From Dermanyssus gallinae (taxonomy: Eukaryota > Arthropoda > Arachnida > Mesostigmata > Dermanyssidae): DNA of 64,000 nucleotides. Below the pieces are notes generated by a model. It was not told the DNA's origin, did not search any database, and saw only the letters and a list, made by a program, of their open reading frames with translations. The translations under genes and the position numbers were made by a program. The stretch spans positions 242,501 to 306,500 of the forward strand of contig QVRM01002770.1 of the NCBI GenBank assembly GCA_003439945.1, written 5' to 3'. Of this stretch, positions 46,872 to 61,369 are shown piece after piece (positions within the stretch are counted from its first letter, which is position 1; the number at the start of each line of letters is the position of its first letter).

Positions 46872-48265
46872 CTAAATTATCTTTGTACCGGGCAGGGCGT
46901 ATGCAATGAGTTTGCATGCCTCATCCTGCTGGTGAGAGGTTCCACCTACAGCTATGACCTCGCATTTTGAGGCGTTAAGAGTTAAGCCTCCCTCTTCAGC
47001 AAACTGTAGAACTTCGCGTATGTCGAAGGCCACTATGTTCGCCGGGCCGCCTAGTATACCATCGTCTAGGTACCACACATTTAGTGGACTTTTCATGCGG
47101 GACACTAATCCTGAGATCCCTAAACTAAATAAGGCGGGCCCAATCGGATCTCCCTGTTGTACTCCGTTGGCTGAGAGAAGAGGCTCACTCTCTCCCCAGG
47201 ACAGCAGTGATGGCGTGCCGTAGCTCTGCCACGCTAAGCGAAACATTTGTGGAACTTTCGCTTTAACTTCATTAAGGATAACATCGCGTCGGATGGTGTT
47301 GAAGGCGTTTCGGAAATCTAGTTTTACCAGGACTCGTGGGGGTCCCTCTGCCTCCGTGAAAGCCCGAGTTGCGTGTGCTGCAGCTTCAGCTCCACCTTTA
47401 ACTGAAACGCCAACCTGGTGAGGTGCCACCGCCTTCACGATTGCCGTCCTATTGATGGCAATCGCTACTTTGGCAACCAGCCTACGTAAAGTAAGGCCGC
47501 ACGCTATCGGTCTAATGGAACCGTCTTTTTTCTTCAGGGCTGTCAGATCTGCCCCATAGAAGATTGGGTGGCAAAAACTTGGCAGCCTGCCACTTAGAGT
47601 CAAGTTAGTCAGACAGCGCAGTTCCGCTAGCAGTCTTTCGGAAGAAGGTATTGTGCTGTCCAACATATCTCTCAGATGTCGAGGACGTAATCCATCCAGT
47701 CCAGGGCCAGATGCTAGTGAGAAGGAGCGAACCGCATTAACTACGAGCTGTGCCGGAACGATGAAAGGCTCATCCGTGGGAGGTTGCTCAAAGTTGATCA
47801 AGCGGTCCCTGACGTGAGCCGGAGGAGAGGGATGCTTGCTTCTAAGTTCCTGAGTCGTGCGGTCGTCGGGCAATGCGAAAGACTCTGTCGAAAGTAGAGT
47901 GCGTGCGGCGGAGCGTATGTCTCCCTCAGCTAACTTGCGTTCTGCCCTTGCGGCAATCTGGCGGTCGGTGAGGTGCTCCTTGCGCGACTGTGTGAGGCTG
48001 TGGTGCGTTCTATCAGAAAGATTATCCAGCGTCTTCCATTGGGAATCTGCTATGTTCTTCCTAATTACTTGGCACAATGTGATGTCGTTGCTTTTTAGTT
48101 CTGGAATATGCAACATGAGTGTCGGCAAAGTCATTAATCTGTGCCAGGATTCAGCGTCTAGTCTCGAGTTGAAGTGAGAAAGGGCTTCCGCGTAAGCTGC
48201 GCAACAGATTTCCCTGACTCCTCTCGGGATTATCCTGACTAGCTTCGTGCTTTTGCGAGCACGAG

Positions 48266-48284
<19 letters not shown>
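46872..48284 (-). pseudogene. RLE element copy 1: reverse transcriptase
   Basis: 470 codons. Motifs in order: GPGLDGLRPRHL, then PIFYGADLTALKKKDGSIRP, VLVKLDFRNAFNTIRRD with the first catalytic Asp, GVQQGDPIGPALFSLGI, and VWYLDDGILGG with the catalytic Asp pair. All catalytic residues are kept. A single in-frame TAG ends the frame; the same frame continues directly into the next segment. Confidence 0.9.
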
Positions 48285-48660
<376 letters not shown>

Positions 48661-48740
48661 TTATTATCACTATCACTATTGTTATTATCACTATCACTAT
48701 TGTTGTTATCACTATCACTATTATTATTAGTATTAGTATT

Positions 48741-49155
48741 ATTATTTCGTACTGGTGCTACTTCTGCAGTGAAACAAAGTGGGCGCTGGCTTGGCTGTAA
48801 CTATCGTCTTCTTAATTCTTGCCTTTTTAAACGAAAACGTCGTTTTCATTGTCGGCGCGATGAGTTGTTGATATAACTGTTGGCGCCACTTTGTAGATTA
48901 GATGTTCCAACGTCAAATTTTAGTTGAGCAGCCGTTAGAATTCGAATTTGAATGGCAGCGGCATGCCGCTTGAAGCCTACGGGCCGTTACGCGGGTGGTT
49001 TCGTTTTGTTTTACCATGTCGTGTGGATCTTCACAGCCTCATGGCTGCTCGTGCCTCTGTCGCATGGCCACACACAGTACACTAAACTGATCACCGAGTT
49101 ACAGGCATCACTCTCGTATGTTACTTCCTGGGTTTACCAACCTGCACACACATGC
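48741..49155. other. Spacer between RLE copies, no gene recognised
   Basis: About 400 bases of non-element sequence with a 153-codon plus-strand frame I do not recognise. Confidence 0.45.
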
Positions 49156-49938
49156 ATTATTATTATTATTATTCCGACAATACAGCCGGCGTTTCCTCGG
49201 CACACTGCAAGCGACAGCAGTTGCCGTAGAAACTTGCCTTCGAGCCAATTCCCTGTGAGATCTGTCATCCGTTGGCCCAGCTCACCGATGAATCTCTTGG
49301 TTCCCGTGCTTACCGGGCCCATTGTTCCCATAGATATTGTAACTTGTCTCCAGTTTTTGGTACTTGCGTTTTTTCCCATTATCTGCGCGCACGGCAACCC
49401 GTCCCGCTTCTAGTGAACTGTGGCGTATATAGGAGGGAGCCACTGTACAGGACACTGTAGCATCCCATACTAAACATCTGCCGTTAGCCCATAGCGGGAC
49501 GTTTACACCGTCAGGTCTTTTATCGTCATGAAGTCCTAATCTGGGCTCGAGCGTGCTTGGTATACCAGCCCTGCGTAAGGCTCTTCTTATAATTGTATTG
49601 ATCAAACCGGGGCACCTATTCGAAAAGTTGTTACCATGCGGAATGATATGTTGTCCAAAATGGTACCCAGCTGCGGAGAAGGGAGACACTTTAGAAAGCC
49701 TCCACTAAATGTATCCCGTGCTGCCAGGAGAACAGCTTTTTCCACTTGAGATTGGAGGCTGTCTAACAGCTCTCTAGCTGCAGCGCTGCATCTGTAGGAG
49801 TCCAATGTATGCTGTGTGGGACGTTCTTGCCAGGGACCTGGTCCAATTGTTTGTCTAGCTATTAATTCTGCAGCGTCTTTGGCTCTTGTGATTCCTTGGC
49901 GGATGCCTGGTTCGACCAACGTATTTGCAAGTTTACCA
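49156..49938 (-). mobile_element. RLE-type retrotransposon, TAA family, copy 2 (5'-truncated)
   Basis: Minus-strand frames match copy 1 from the thumb to the endonuclease: ARQTIGPGPWQERPTQHTLD, then LHDDKRPDGVNVPLW and LVWDATVSCTVAPSY, then FLRQLLSLAVCRGNAG. Broken by two or more frameshifts. Bounded by five ATT units at 49157-49172 and a long (ATT)n at 49939-50088. Confidence 0.85.
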
Positions 49939-51478
<1,540 letters not shown>

Positions 51479-51760
51479 TTTATTCGCCTTCTCGTCCATG
51501 GCATCGTGCAGGTTTGTCTTGTCTAACAGCTTCCCACCGACCGCCATCCACTTGACCGAGAGCCCAGTCTCATGGTCTTCGTAGAGTGCAGTCAGAGTCG
51601 AGTGGGCAGACGGAGCTCTCCTCCGACAACACTCCGGAGAGCAGATGACGCGTGTTCTCAAAGTGGAATAAAGTTATTTCGAGTGGTCGCTCGTCGTCTT
51701 CGTCGATCTCCACTCTCCAGATCTTGAGCTCTGAGAGGGCGACTTTATCAGTCATAGTAG
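51479..51760 (-). other. Unrecognised coding-like segment in two frames
   Basis: Minus strand reads LSELKIWRVEIDEDDERPLE, then after a frame change TALYEDHETGLSVKWMAVGG and KTNLHDAMDEKANK, ending at the (ATT)n. The composition looks protein-coding, not random, but I cannot name it. It may be a host gene fragment or the N-terminal part of another element. Confidence 0.3.
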
Positions 51761-52340
51761 GTTCTATATAGGATGTGCCATGCCCCTCGTACGAACATAC
51801 GCGCTCTCGATAAGGTGGTCAGACTGTCCCAAGACACGTCCGCGGCTCTGAAATCTACCGCTATCAGGATGCGCGTCCCTTGTAGCTCGTTCCAGCCTCA
51901 CCAAGAAGTCTTCAGATTTCCAGTCAGCGGTCAGATGACACGCGGATTACCTGCGTCTTTTTGCTGCAATGTAATTTGCGGTAAAAAGCGTACAGAGTGC
52001 GAAATTGATTATTTGAATAGGAAAACTCTGTATTCATGCCGCGAAAGACTACGGAGCGTTCCCTCGGCTGAAGGTGTTGCCGCTCTGGCCGGCAATGTGG
52101 AACAATGACTGAAAACATTGTTTTTTTATTGAATAAACAAAACTGTCGCATCTGAGCAAATGATAATCCTACGTAATTTACGAAGAGGCGTTACATGTGC
52201 AATATTAAGCCAGTAAATGATATGTTGCCAGAGTGTTTAGCGATATGGTCGAGGTATATAACGTGGTCAGTGGTCGTTTGATAAAGTTTTTGCTATAGTT
52301 GTATTTCATTGTCTTAGTGGAGAATCAGTGCCATACACTC

Positions 52341-53697
52341 TGTATTGATTTGATTTATTGTTCGCTTGGCATGTTTACCTAAATACACATGTCACCCTTT
52401 TATATCAGGGGCTTAGTATGGGAATGAGGGTTTATTCACCATTTGACCACATTTGATCACAATTGACCTGAACAGTTGTTCCTGGTTGAGTGATGTAATG
52501 TGTTCTTATATTTGTTTCTTGATTTGGTCTCGTTTGGTGTCGTACGATATCAGGACAACGTTTAATAGCTTAATAAAATGACTGGCAGTCTGTCCTTTCA
52601 TGGTTTCAGATTTTGTGTTTTCTAAATTCAGAGTGCCATGTTGGGGTGCTCTGGTGGTATATCGGTGACTTGACCTTTGTCTCTCTTGTATCTCACGCCC
52701 AACGTGTGCCTCTTTTAGGAGAAAATGAGAAAGCACTAATTCTGCGTACTGATGTCTAAAAGGCAAAACTTTTAAACTGTCCGTAAGTGTCGCTGCATTA
52801 ACGTTCTGGTCAGTACTGCAGACTAATATTATGGCTTTCTTGTGCAGGACGATCAATGGTTGTATTGTCGTCAAATAGTAACCACCGTATAGCCCATATC
52901 GATAGTAACTCTCCACGAGTGCATAATATACGTCGAGTTTTAGTGTTACTGTTGCTGAGTTTCCTATTTTGCTTAATATTGCTACGCCCCTCCGCATTTT
53001 CTTTGCAACATATTTGACGCGTGAGTGCTAAGATAGGTTACTCGAAATCATCATTCCCAGATATTTGATCGTACTGGTCCGTTTGATTGAGGGGCAGTGA
53101 CAATGCATGGAGCTGGTTATATGGAGAAGGGTGTGTTGCAGTACAGAATTAATGTGTGCTATAGCCGGACGACTTCGGAGTTTAAACTGTATGAACTTAG
53201 TTTTGCGGGGATTTATTACACGTCCGCTTTGTTTCATTTACGTCCCGATACTACTTCAGCTTCGTTCTATATGTTGCGTATTCTAAAGTGATTGTTGTGT
53301 ATAGATACTCGCTGTGTCAAATGTGTGTATTTTATAGAGCAATCTTGTATTCGAAAGAAATCGTTGCAATATAAAATATATAAAAGGGGATCAATCACAA
53401 TCCTTGAGAGACAGCGAAAGGTTTCAAGGTAACTTTAGAAAATGGAACTAGTGAATTAATTATTGAACGTGTTGAACTAGTATGTCATTTTCTGTTATTT
53501 AGATGCTAGGGTGATGTCGTGTGGGTCTGATATCCTTCTTTTTTTTGGTAAAAAGATTTCCTTTTAGAGGACTGTGTTGCGACTGCTTGTATGTCAATTG
53601 TCCTGACTTTGGCGAATATGCGATCTATAGCAGTGGAACCTTTACTGGTTGATCTTGTTGCCTCTGTTTTTAAGAATGTGAAACCCTCTTCAGCCAA
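52341..53697 (-). mobile_element. APE-type LINE, internally deleted (CR1/Jockey-like)
   Basis: On the minus strand: the end of an endonuclease domain (KGSTAIDRIFAKV, 53506-53697), then near 53.4 kb IDPLLYILYCNDFF, a worn form of the PQG..LGPLLF.LYINDL motif. Next come INPRKTKFIQFKL and STIKYLGMMIS (53028-53237), then the C-terminal part from RGVAILSKIGNSATVTLKLD to 52506. The reverse transcriptase fingers are deleted. The 3' UTR ends near 52345 with AATAAA and reappears at 12610-12700. Confidence 0.78.
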
Positions 53698-53800
53698 TGC
53701 ATTTAAATACTCTTGGCTACTTCCTGCTGTCTTGGTGACTTCGATGCTTGCGTCTGTACGGATAAGTTTGTTCGGCGATTTACCGGCTTTGCATATATTC

Positions 53801-54105
53801 TGCAGTTCATGAATGAAATGTCCTGGTGTAGATTAAATGTTGTTGGGTGATCCCTAAATACCTATAAATGGTATAGTTGTGTTTACTACTGACATCAGAC
53901 AATATGTAATTATATAATTTGTAATTAATAATAAATGGTGGTCTATTGTGATGTGTGTAACATATACCTAATGTATTATACGGAAAATAAATGTATAGCT
54001 ATCATGAAAAAACAAACTATAGTTTTATTAAGATTATAAGTGGAGCGACAATTGTCTCCAAGGAATGTGTGTACGGGAAATACTCCTTCATTGCGTAAAG
54101 AGTGG
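53801..54105. other. No gene recognised
   Basis: AT-rich, no coding signal. Confidence 0.45.
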
Positions 54106-54462
54106 ACTAAGACCACTTCAACAGCGTGCCCCGGACAGATGCCGCGTTTCCGTGTTGGACGTCGGGATCGGGGCGCTGCCTCAGATAAGCCGCAGATCTC
54201 TTATCTCCGGTTACGAGGTTCAGCTGCTCACCGACCCTGTGAAAGAGTTTGCGAGTGACGTCGCCTGAGCAGCTGTAGGTCTCGAATGATAGCGGTTAGA
54301 ACTCATATGGGTAATCTATTGACGCGCACTTCGCGAGCTTCCTCGTCTCGGCTAGCTTACCAGCGTGGCCTGCTAACATCGCCCCACCACCGACCATAGA
54401 AGGTGCTTATGAGTCGATGACTGTGGCGTCCCAGACATGCATCCTGGCCCGACTAAAGGGGG
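54106..54462 (-). pseudogene. RLE-type retrotransposon, second family: endonuclease tail, decayed
   Basis: Minus strand reads MHVWDATVIDS, stop, APSMVGGGAMLAGHAGKLAE, then LVTGDKRSAAYLRQR and HGNAASVRGTLLKWS. The segments match the copy at 24146-24501 (GNAASVRGTLLKWS is shared exactly) and add the WDAT motif that identifies the endonuclease. Confidence 0.65.
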
Positions 54463-55830
54463 GGGAGATTTATCCCACCCGTGCGCTTGCCGGTTATTGT
54501 ATTATATTATATTAATATTATACAAACGTCTGCAGTTCTATAACTACCTGTGCTTGTGTACGTTCATAATGCGATTCACCATTATTGCCACTCCGCCTGA
54601 TCTGCTTTTACTTTCGGGCAAGAAGTACCCGATGTAGCCGTCGATGCTAAAGCCACACATCTGGCCTTAGCGAACCCATGAGTTTCCGTGAGGTCAGAAG
54701 CGTCATATCTAGGCAGCTGAAACCGTTAGACTTCTCCGGCGGCATTTTTTGAAGAGCATGAGAGAGGTGTATGCTAATAAATTCACGACCATCAGCAAAC
54801 GAGAGACTAACATTGAAGCGCGCATTAATGCAATTGAGTCTGATAAAGTGATACAAAATTGAATGCTCCACGAAATGCTATTAATTAAAGTTGTATATAT
54901 CCGTCTTATAAATAAAAAAAATATTGGATACCCTCAACAGCCTTGCGTTTTTGTTACTCTAAAGATCTTAAACTACGAGCACCCTATATTAAATTTAAGC
55001 AGCTCTTGGGGGGGACAGCCTCGACAATTTTTGTGAATTTCCTTTGATAAATGAAAAAACACGATTGCGGATATTATAGAATCACTTACGTGGTTTTGAA
55101 TGAGGTAAAATATCAGTTTGACGGATTCAGTACTGCTTTTCAAATTGCTCCTACAGTGTAAAAATAAGAGACAAAGGGTCTCAAATGTCGGGTGTGCTTA
55201 AATAGCGAGTGACTCTAAACAAGGCGCTAGAGCCAGTAAAAAAGGCTTGCTATATGCGGGAAGCCCAAAACATAGTCTGTAAATATTTGTAGGAGTCATA
55301 CTCCGCCAAGCACAGGCATGCACTAGAAGTGCCGATAGAAGCCTTTAATACCACATGATAAACAACACCCTGACTACATACTCAAGGATACTCTCATCTC
55401 ATGTACAGAGATTTATGAAATTCGGGTAGACGTTTTTCATGGGCTTTGTAGATCAACAATTTAGGTAATAAAGACTAACGTGTGCAGTTCAATAGTGTTT
55501 AGTAAAAAATAAAATAAAAACAAGTCCGCAATACGAAACGTGATCTGCTGCACAAACCTGTAATCATTTAGTTGTTATTTGGTTGTTCCTAGTTTGTAGC
55601 TAATTTTTATGCATGCTTAATTTATTCACAACGTACCACTGGTTACGAACATATTAGTTAAATTATAGTATTAAAACATATATATACGGTATGATTGGTT
55701 TGGTTACTTACGCATCCATATAATCAATGTATCTAGTGAGCATTTGCTTTCTATTGGGACAACCTATTCTTTGTAATATCGACCAGGTCCTTTCTAACAT
55801 TTAGTCCTAAAGCTAGGAATTTCGACAACT
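54463..55830. other. No gene recognised
   Basis: AT-rich sequence with short frames only. Confidence 0.45.
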
Positions 55831-56178
55831 CTATATCTCTGCTCCCCCCAAAGCTGTGCATTCTTTAATAATATGCTTGATTGACTTATTCCCTAGCCCA
55901 CATGCTCGACATTCTGTACGTTGCCTTTTCCTATATTTAGTTGTTTGCATCCCTGTATCCAACATACCCGTCCTGAAATCTGCCAATAGCCCACTTGCCC
56001 TTGAATTATTGTATGCCCATTCTACCTTAAAAACAGCTGAAGCTGGGCTTTTGGCTGTAACTTGTCGTTTTAGCATATCCCTCGAATGTTCGATGGGATT
56101 CAAGCCAAGAGAGCATACCGGCCATTTTACTAAATGAATTTGCAAACTTTGCGCCACTTTACTGAATACAATCAACAT
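55831..56178 (-). pseudogene. Chimeric open frame: Tc1 transposase end joined to LINE C-terminal end
   Basis: 115 codons without a stop. The first part reads VKWPVCSLGLNPIEHSRDML, the Tc1/mariner WP..S.DLNPIE..WD.LKR motif with Trp lost. It passes directly into WAYNNSRASGLLADFRTGML and CRACGLGNKSIKHIIKEC, a CX2C...HX4C LINE C-terminal motif whose relative is at 44.6 kb. Two element remnants abut in frame; chance is the simplest cause. Confidence 0.6.
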
Positions 56179-57452
56179 AACGCAACGTGCAGCTGGGACA
56201 AAATGACGCTTTAAATCTGTAAACTTTCAGTGTAACGGGAGTAACTATGACTCTCTTACCGGCCTTGGTCCGCTGGTGCGTGACTGCCACGCGCTGCGGA
56301 GACCTTCACTGGCCCCTATGTAAGTTAGTCAGACGGTACAAACTCCCTATAGTAACACCCCCGTTTCTAACATCTAACGGGGGGCAAGGCATACGATAGA
56401 GATTGGGTGTCAACGAATTTATATTGTCATCCTGTCGTGGCCCATTCGAGGGCTGTTAAGGCTATTGCCAATACGGGGGGACCGTGCTGCACGAGGACCC
56501 CCGGGCCGGACGGTTAATGCCCCGGGTGACACCCGGTCGTACCGTCCGGGACGCCTGCTGCCTTGGCTTAATAGGCAAAATGAGTGAGAAGTGGCCACAT
56601 GAACGCAGACCACCGGTCGAGAGGACCTTCTGGCCCCGTATTTACGGGGAACCCCTGCGCTGGAGTGGATCAAACTCCCCTTCGGGGGGGCGCGTAATAT
56701 TCTGGTGTGTAACGCGGAATTGCGAGGTAAACGCATCTAATTGGCACGGTGGAGTAGTGTGGTACCCCCATTCCGAACCTCGATAGGAAGGAGGGTGGGG
56801 GAGCTGCAGGCCTGTCTATTCGGGCTGGCGGGCACTCCCGTCAAAGGCTCGCGCGTATTAAATCGCGGGCGGCGGGAGTGTAAGTATTTCTCTCTTTTAG
56901 TGTCGCTAAATTTAAGTTATGTTTATACGATAATTGTTACAGGATGCTACAGTTGTTATGGTATAAAATAATAATACTGCAAAAGCACAAATTGCTCGAA
57001 TTTTGCAATCGTCAAAACAACAAATTATTATCTATCATATATATGTATTGGCGTTTAATAGCAGTGGGTGATACTAACATTTATGTGATCCCAATGCAAC
57101 TGTTCTGAACGTAACAAAGCCAATATAGGCAATAACTATGGTCTACTCTAATCTCCGCCCCAGGCGGACTTGTTTGTCACCGTAGAGCCACACAAGAGAT
57201 TAGGATCTCTCCATGTTGATAAATGTAATGCATAACTTCGTCTGTCCTAATTACAGAATTCTATTAAATTAGAATTCTTACTTTAAGCAAAACTACTTTG
57301 TACTATTTTGCACGCGGAGAAAAATCGAGGCATTTTGCCGTTTTATGCTTAAATTCGATTCTTTACGCAGGTGCCAAATCCTCTACATTTACGATTGTAC
57401 TGCAAGCATATTTTTTGACAAAACATCTTGGTTTTAACTACAATTTGAAACT
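56179..57452. other. No gene recognised; GC-rich block at about 56450-56880
   Basis: A GC-rich stretch with CCCGGG-type words stands out from the AT-rich surroundings and could be the 5' UTR of a non-LTR element, but nothing confirms this. Confidence 0.35.
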
Positions 57453-57734
57453 GTGCGCGTTAAAGACATGCTGCGAACAAATCTACTCGTAAACGTGAGG
57501 GATTCCGCGGTGGCCGTATGGGCGGACTATTTAGAAGACCAACTGGTGGTAGATGGAACCCACCCGGCCATTCGTGCCTCATGCGCGACCCTTGGGAGCC
57601 CTGAACGAAACCTGCCAGCATGCCGGGCCTGGAACGGGTCGACTCTGGGAGCGTTAGCAGGTCATGCTGATGTGGGAGCCTTGGTAATCCAAGTGGTCCA
57701 GGCAGCTTCGGATGACCTGGCAGCCTCGGCTTAG
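57453..57734 (+). other. Unrecognised open frame, 93 codons
   Basis: GC-richer than its flanks, encoding an Ala-rich end (VQAASDDLAASA). It resembles no family I know. Possibly part of a mobile element with the GC-rich block upstream. Confidence 0.2.
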
Positions 57735-59730
57735 ATAAACCACACCTGGTGGCGGTGGCTTGAAGATGTGCCGCATTGGTTCTAATAGTGGTACCCTTGT
57801 GTATACTGCGTAGTGCGGAGATGCGTTAGACTCTGCTCTATACAACCTTTGCCTGTTCCTACAAGCTTCGTAAACGTTAGGCTAAATCCTGGCAATCCGC
57901 TGCGCCGTCTTCGAAGTTTCCGCCTATTTTCTATGGGCTTCTAAACACTTTTGCAGCCCTTTATTTCCATCCATGCAATATATGCAATCGAGCGCCTAAA
58001 TTACCCTCAGTTCGAGACCCTTCAAATTTGAGGGCCTGATTAACAGCTGAGTCATTCGCGTATGCCACGAGGTTTCCGGAGTAAGGTAAGGTTAAGTCGG
58101 TCAGTCCAAGCACGTCATCGTATGCGGGAATCCGGGATTGAGCCCTGAAGCGCGTCCGCAATAACTTTGGTCGAGACAGAATCACTTGTAATTGTACAAT
58201 TTGTCTGGTAACTTAAAAGCAGTCGGTTGAGTTAATGAGGTACATTCATAATCCGGTCAACGCATCACGATATTCTTCCAAGTCCATTAGGATTAGAACA
58301 AAACCAGACAAACTCGTAACAGTCACGGTTTAGCCGCTTACAATATTTTGCAACATCAACTCTGTTAAATAACGAATATTTCATATTTACAAATAAAAGG
58401 CTTTATAGGTAATGGTATCAGCTATGCATTATACAACGCTGGTGCGGAACGTGCAGCCAAGAGGAAGGCGTACAAGCGCAAAGCTGCGGATGTATTTCAA
58501 CATCATTGTTCATCAAGTGCATGATCCAGTTCTCTTGGATTACATTAAATCACGTCATTTAAGTTTTAAGACCTAATGCGTCGGGTATTTTTGGTGAGAT
58601 ATCGGGTCTTTGAGGCCGGCAGAGGTTTACCTTAGCGCGTAGGCTTGAAATATACCAGACAAAATAATAGAAACCCAGATCCCTCAATTGGCGCCTGGCC
58701 TTTGTTATGTGGGACCGGTAGGTTTGGCAGGCCGAGAAATTGGCTGATTAGACGACAGTCGACCATGCTATCGAGACGCTTGAAAGTATGTTTGTAAAAG
58801 GCACCGTTCTCCCCGAAGCTCTTATTGATCGCCCTGGCCTTCTCTGACTCTTCTTGTATCAAAATGTTCTGACATTTTTGAAGCGCTTTTGCCCTTGCGA
58901 CCGTTTTCTCAATAATTTCACCGTCCTCCCACTGCGTAGACTTTTTTGAAAAACTAAGGCGCGTGCGGTGAGGAGCCAGTCTCTTAAATGCGACGCGCCA
59001 AAACCGTATCGACAATCTTTCTCTAAGAACTATGTTGCCATATTTCCCCAAGGTCGGTTTCTATCGGTCGGTTTCTGCGAAACTCACTGCCAGTCATCAG
59101 CACGTCCTGCTATATCTGATCGTGTTAACCTCAGTCATTTCAATAAATTATACACTACGATTTACATATGTTTGGTGTTTGACGTGACCTTAAACATTTC
59201 CTCGATGAGCTCATCTTCCTTGTGTTCCTTCTCCAGTTTTTCTTCTTCTCTAGTTAAGGGTTAGTATGGCCCGCCACTTCTAACTGATCGGCCTGGTGGA
59301 ATGTTACGATTTCATCAATTGTGAAATCGGATGATTATCGCAGAGCATTTCGTTAGCGTGCGAGAAACACCCTGTGGCAAATTAAAAGTAAGCTAAAAGA
59401 AACACTCCGTCTTACTCTGAACTCGGGAAGTTACTTTCAGAGGCTTAGCTGCGGTACAGTTTAGCTGAATACGAATGTGATTATACTGCCAGCACAAGCG
59501 TAACTAGATGACTGTTGGCAATTACGTCGATGGCGACAATGACGATGATGACGACGCTCGACGCCAACAACGCACCTGCCGCTTCCAGCCGAAGTCATGG
59601 CCTGTAATGAGACGATTGCAGTCTACAGAAATGCAGAGATTCCTACTACGCAGACCACCAGTGTATGACAGCACTACCTGTACCGCATAGCTGATATCAC
59701 ACACAGATGAGTAACAGGGTTTCGAGCGGC
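57735..59730. other. No gene recognised
   Basis: A minus-strand frame of 139 codons at 58632-59051 (with IEKTVARAKALQKCQNILIQ) has a coding-like, charged composition but no family I can name. Confidence 0.35.
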
Positions 59731-59745
59731 AGTAGCTTAGGTGTG

Positions 59746-59927
59746 TCGAGCCCGGTGGCGTGGTGGCTTAAGTCTGCGCCTCGCAACCGGAGGAGACATA
59801 TAGGTGCGCGGGTTCGAACCCCACCGTTGCACATTTGTATTTATGGGGATCCGTCTATGAAGCAATGTGAAAAACAGTTCCGTGGACGTTAAATCTTGGC
59901 TGAAAGTCAGCCCGAAAACTTTACTTT
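59746..59927 (+). mobile_element. tRNA-derived SINE, family B, copy 4, intact with target duplication
   Basis: 182-base element with a tRNA-like head: A-box-like TGGCTTAAGTCTG and B-box GGTTCGAACCC, followed by a body and the tail AGCCCGAAAACTTTACTT. It is flanked by perfect 15-base direct repeats AGTAGCTTAGGTGTG at 59731-59745 and 59928-59942. This defines both ends of the family. Confidence 0.88.
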
Positions 59928-59942
59928 AGTAGCTTAGGTGTG

Positions 59943-61369
59943 CACTAGACCGCTGTTCAATGGACTAACTATAGAGGCCGAACTGATAGCGACTCTGTAC
60001 TAAGATTTTACAACCTTTTCTGAGACCTGCTCCAGCACCCCCGAGCACTGTTCGAATCGACTACTCAGCAACATTCTCCTTCACACATGACTGAATTGAT
60101 GCAACGAAATAGTGTGCAGTCACTTCTACATGTACCCCAGAATGTATACTAAGTTGGTTGCTAAGTTAGTTCTTCCTATACACCCCCTTTAATTCGCAAT
60201 ATAGCTGTATAGATCCGATCGACGGACACGACACAAACGCTTACCAGGGTTTACTGCAGTAACTACTGCATAATTGAGTACGAGTAAAACATGCAGCAAA
60301 CACACTTACGAGAAGGAATCTAAAACAGATTCGTGCTCTTGCAGTGCCCGTTAATAATATCGACAGTGCTAGATAACTTTTTCAATAACAATATGAACAA
60401 TATGAACAGTGCTAGATAACTTTTTCTTTGGGGACAGTCGTAAGGATTCTCAGTCAGGTAGTTAAGCCGGTGAAATGTATATTCAGTTTGTATTTACCGA
60501 TACGGTGAAGTTGACGTTTGAGGATCACCTCTTACGCTTCCAACCGACGCAGTTTAGAGAAAAAAACAACAACAACAAACAACAACAACACAACAACAAC
60601 AACACACAACAACAACGCACAAGAAATAATAGCACAAAACACCAAGTTGAAAACAAAATTACATACTACTTAAATTGGCAGAGTTCTACGATAGTTTAGA
60701 TTTATTTCAGTAAAACCGACAGAGCGCCATTAAAACCACGTTAAAACGTCCCATAAATATTGCTAAAATGTGTGGATTAGTGGCCAATGTCAGCTCGAAA
60801 CGTTATACAGATCTGTGTGGCGAAACTACCATTGAAATATAACGGTTATGTTCAAAGCAGGCATCCCGTCACTCCGACTTATAACGTAAAGTTAACTCAC
60901 CGATTAAAACAAACTGTGCAGTACATACGTGCATAATAGACATCGCAAGGGAACGAGTACACACGAAATGGGACCGTTCGCGAAGTCAGACAGTAGTATT
61001 GGTAGGTAGCAGACAACCTACTTATTTGGGCTAAAAACTAATGTCTTGCTCTATATCGTCGTTTATAAAGTTGAAAAACCATTACTGTAATGGTTCGACT
61101 AGTTTCATTTTGCATAGTTTAAAATAAAGTAATCCAAAGAATGTACTCATGATTTTTACTATAAAGCGCATGCAGCGTGTTCCAGCTTTCTATGCATTAA
61201 AAAGTAGCAAGCGTTTCTACAGTCATAGGTTATCTAGGGGTACTGGCACATCTGTTTTGGATAATCGTATAGCGGTCGCACATCGATAACGAACAGCCGG
61301 CATTCTTTTGGAATGCCCACCACGTCTTTGAGAAGTCTGCTAAGTTTGCAAAACAAATATATAACACGT
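59943..61369. other. No gene recognised; (CAA)n near 60567-60618
   Basis: Unique AT-rich sequence with one CAA-rich tract and no convincing open frame. Confidence 0.45.
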
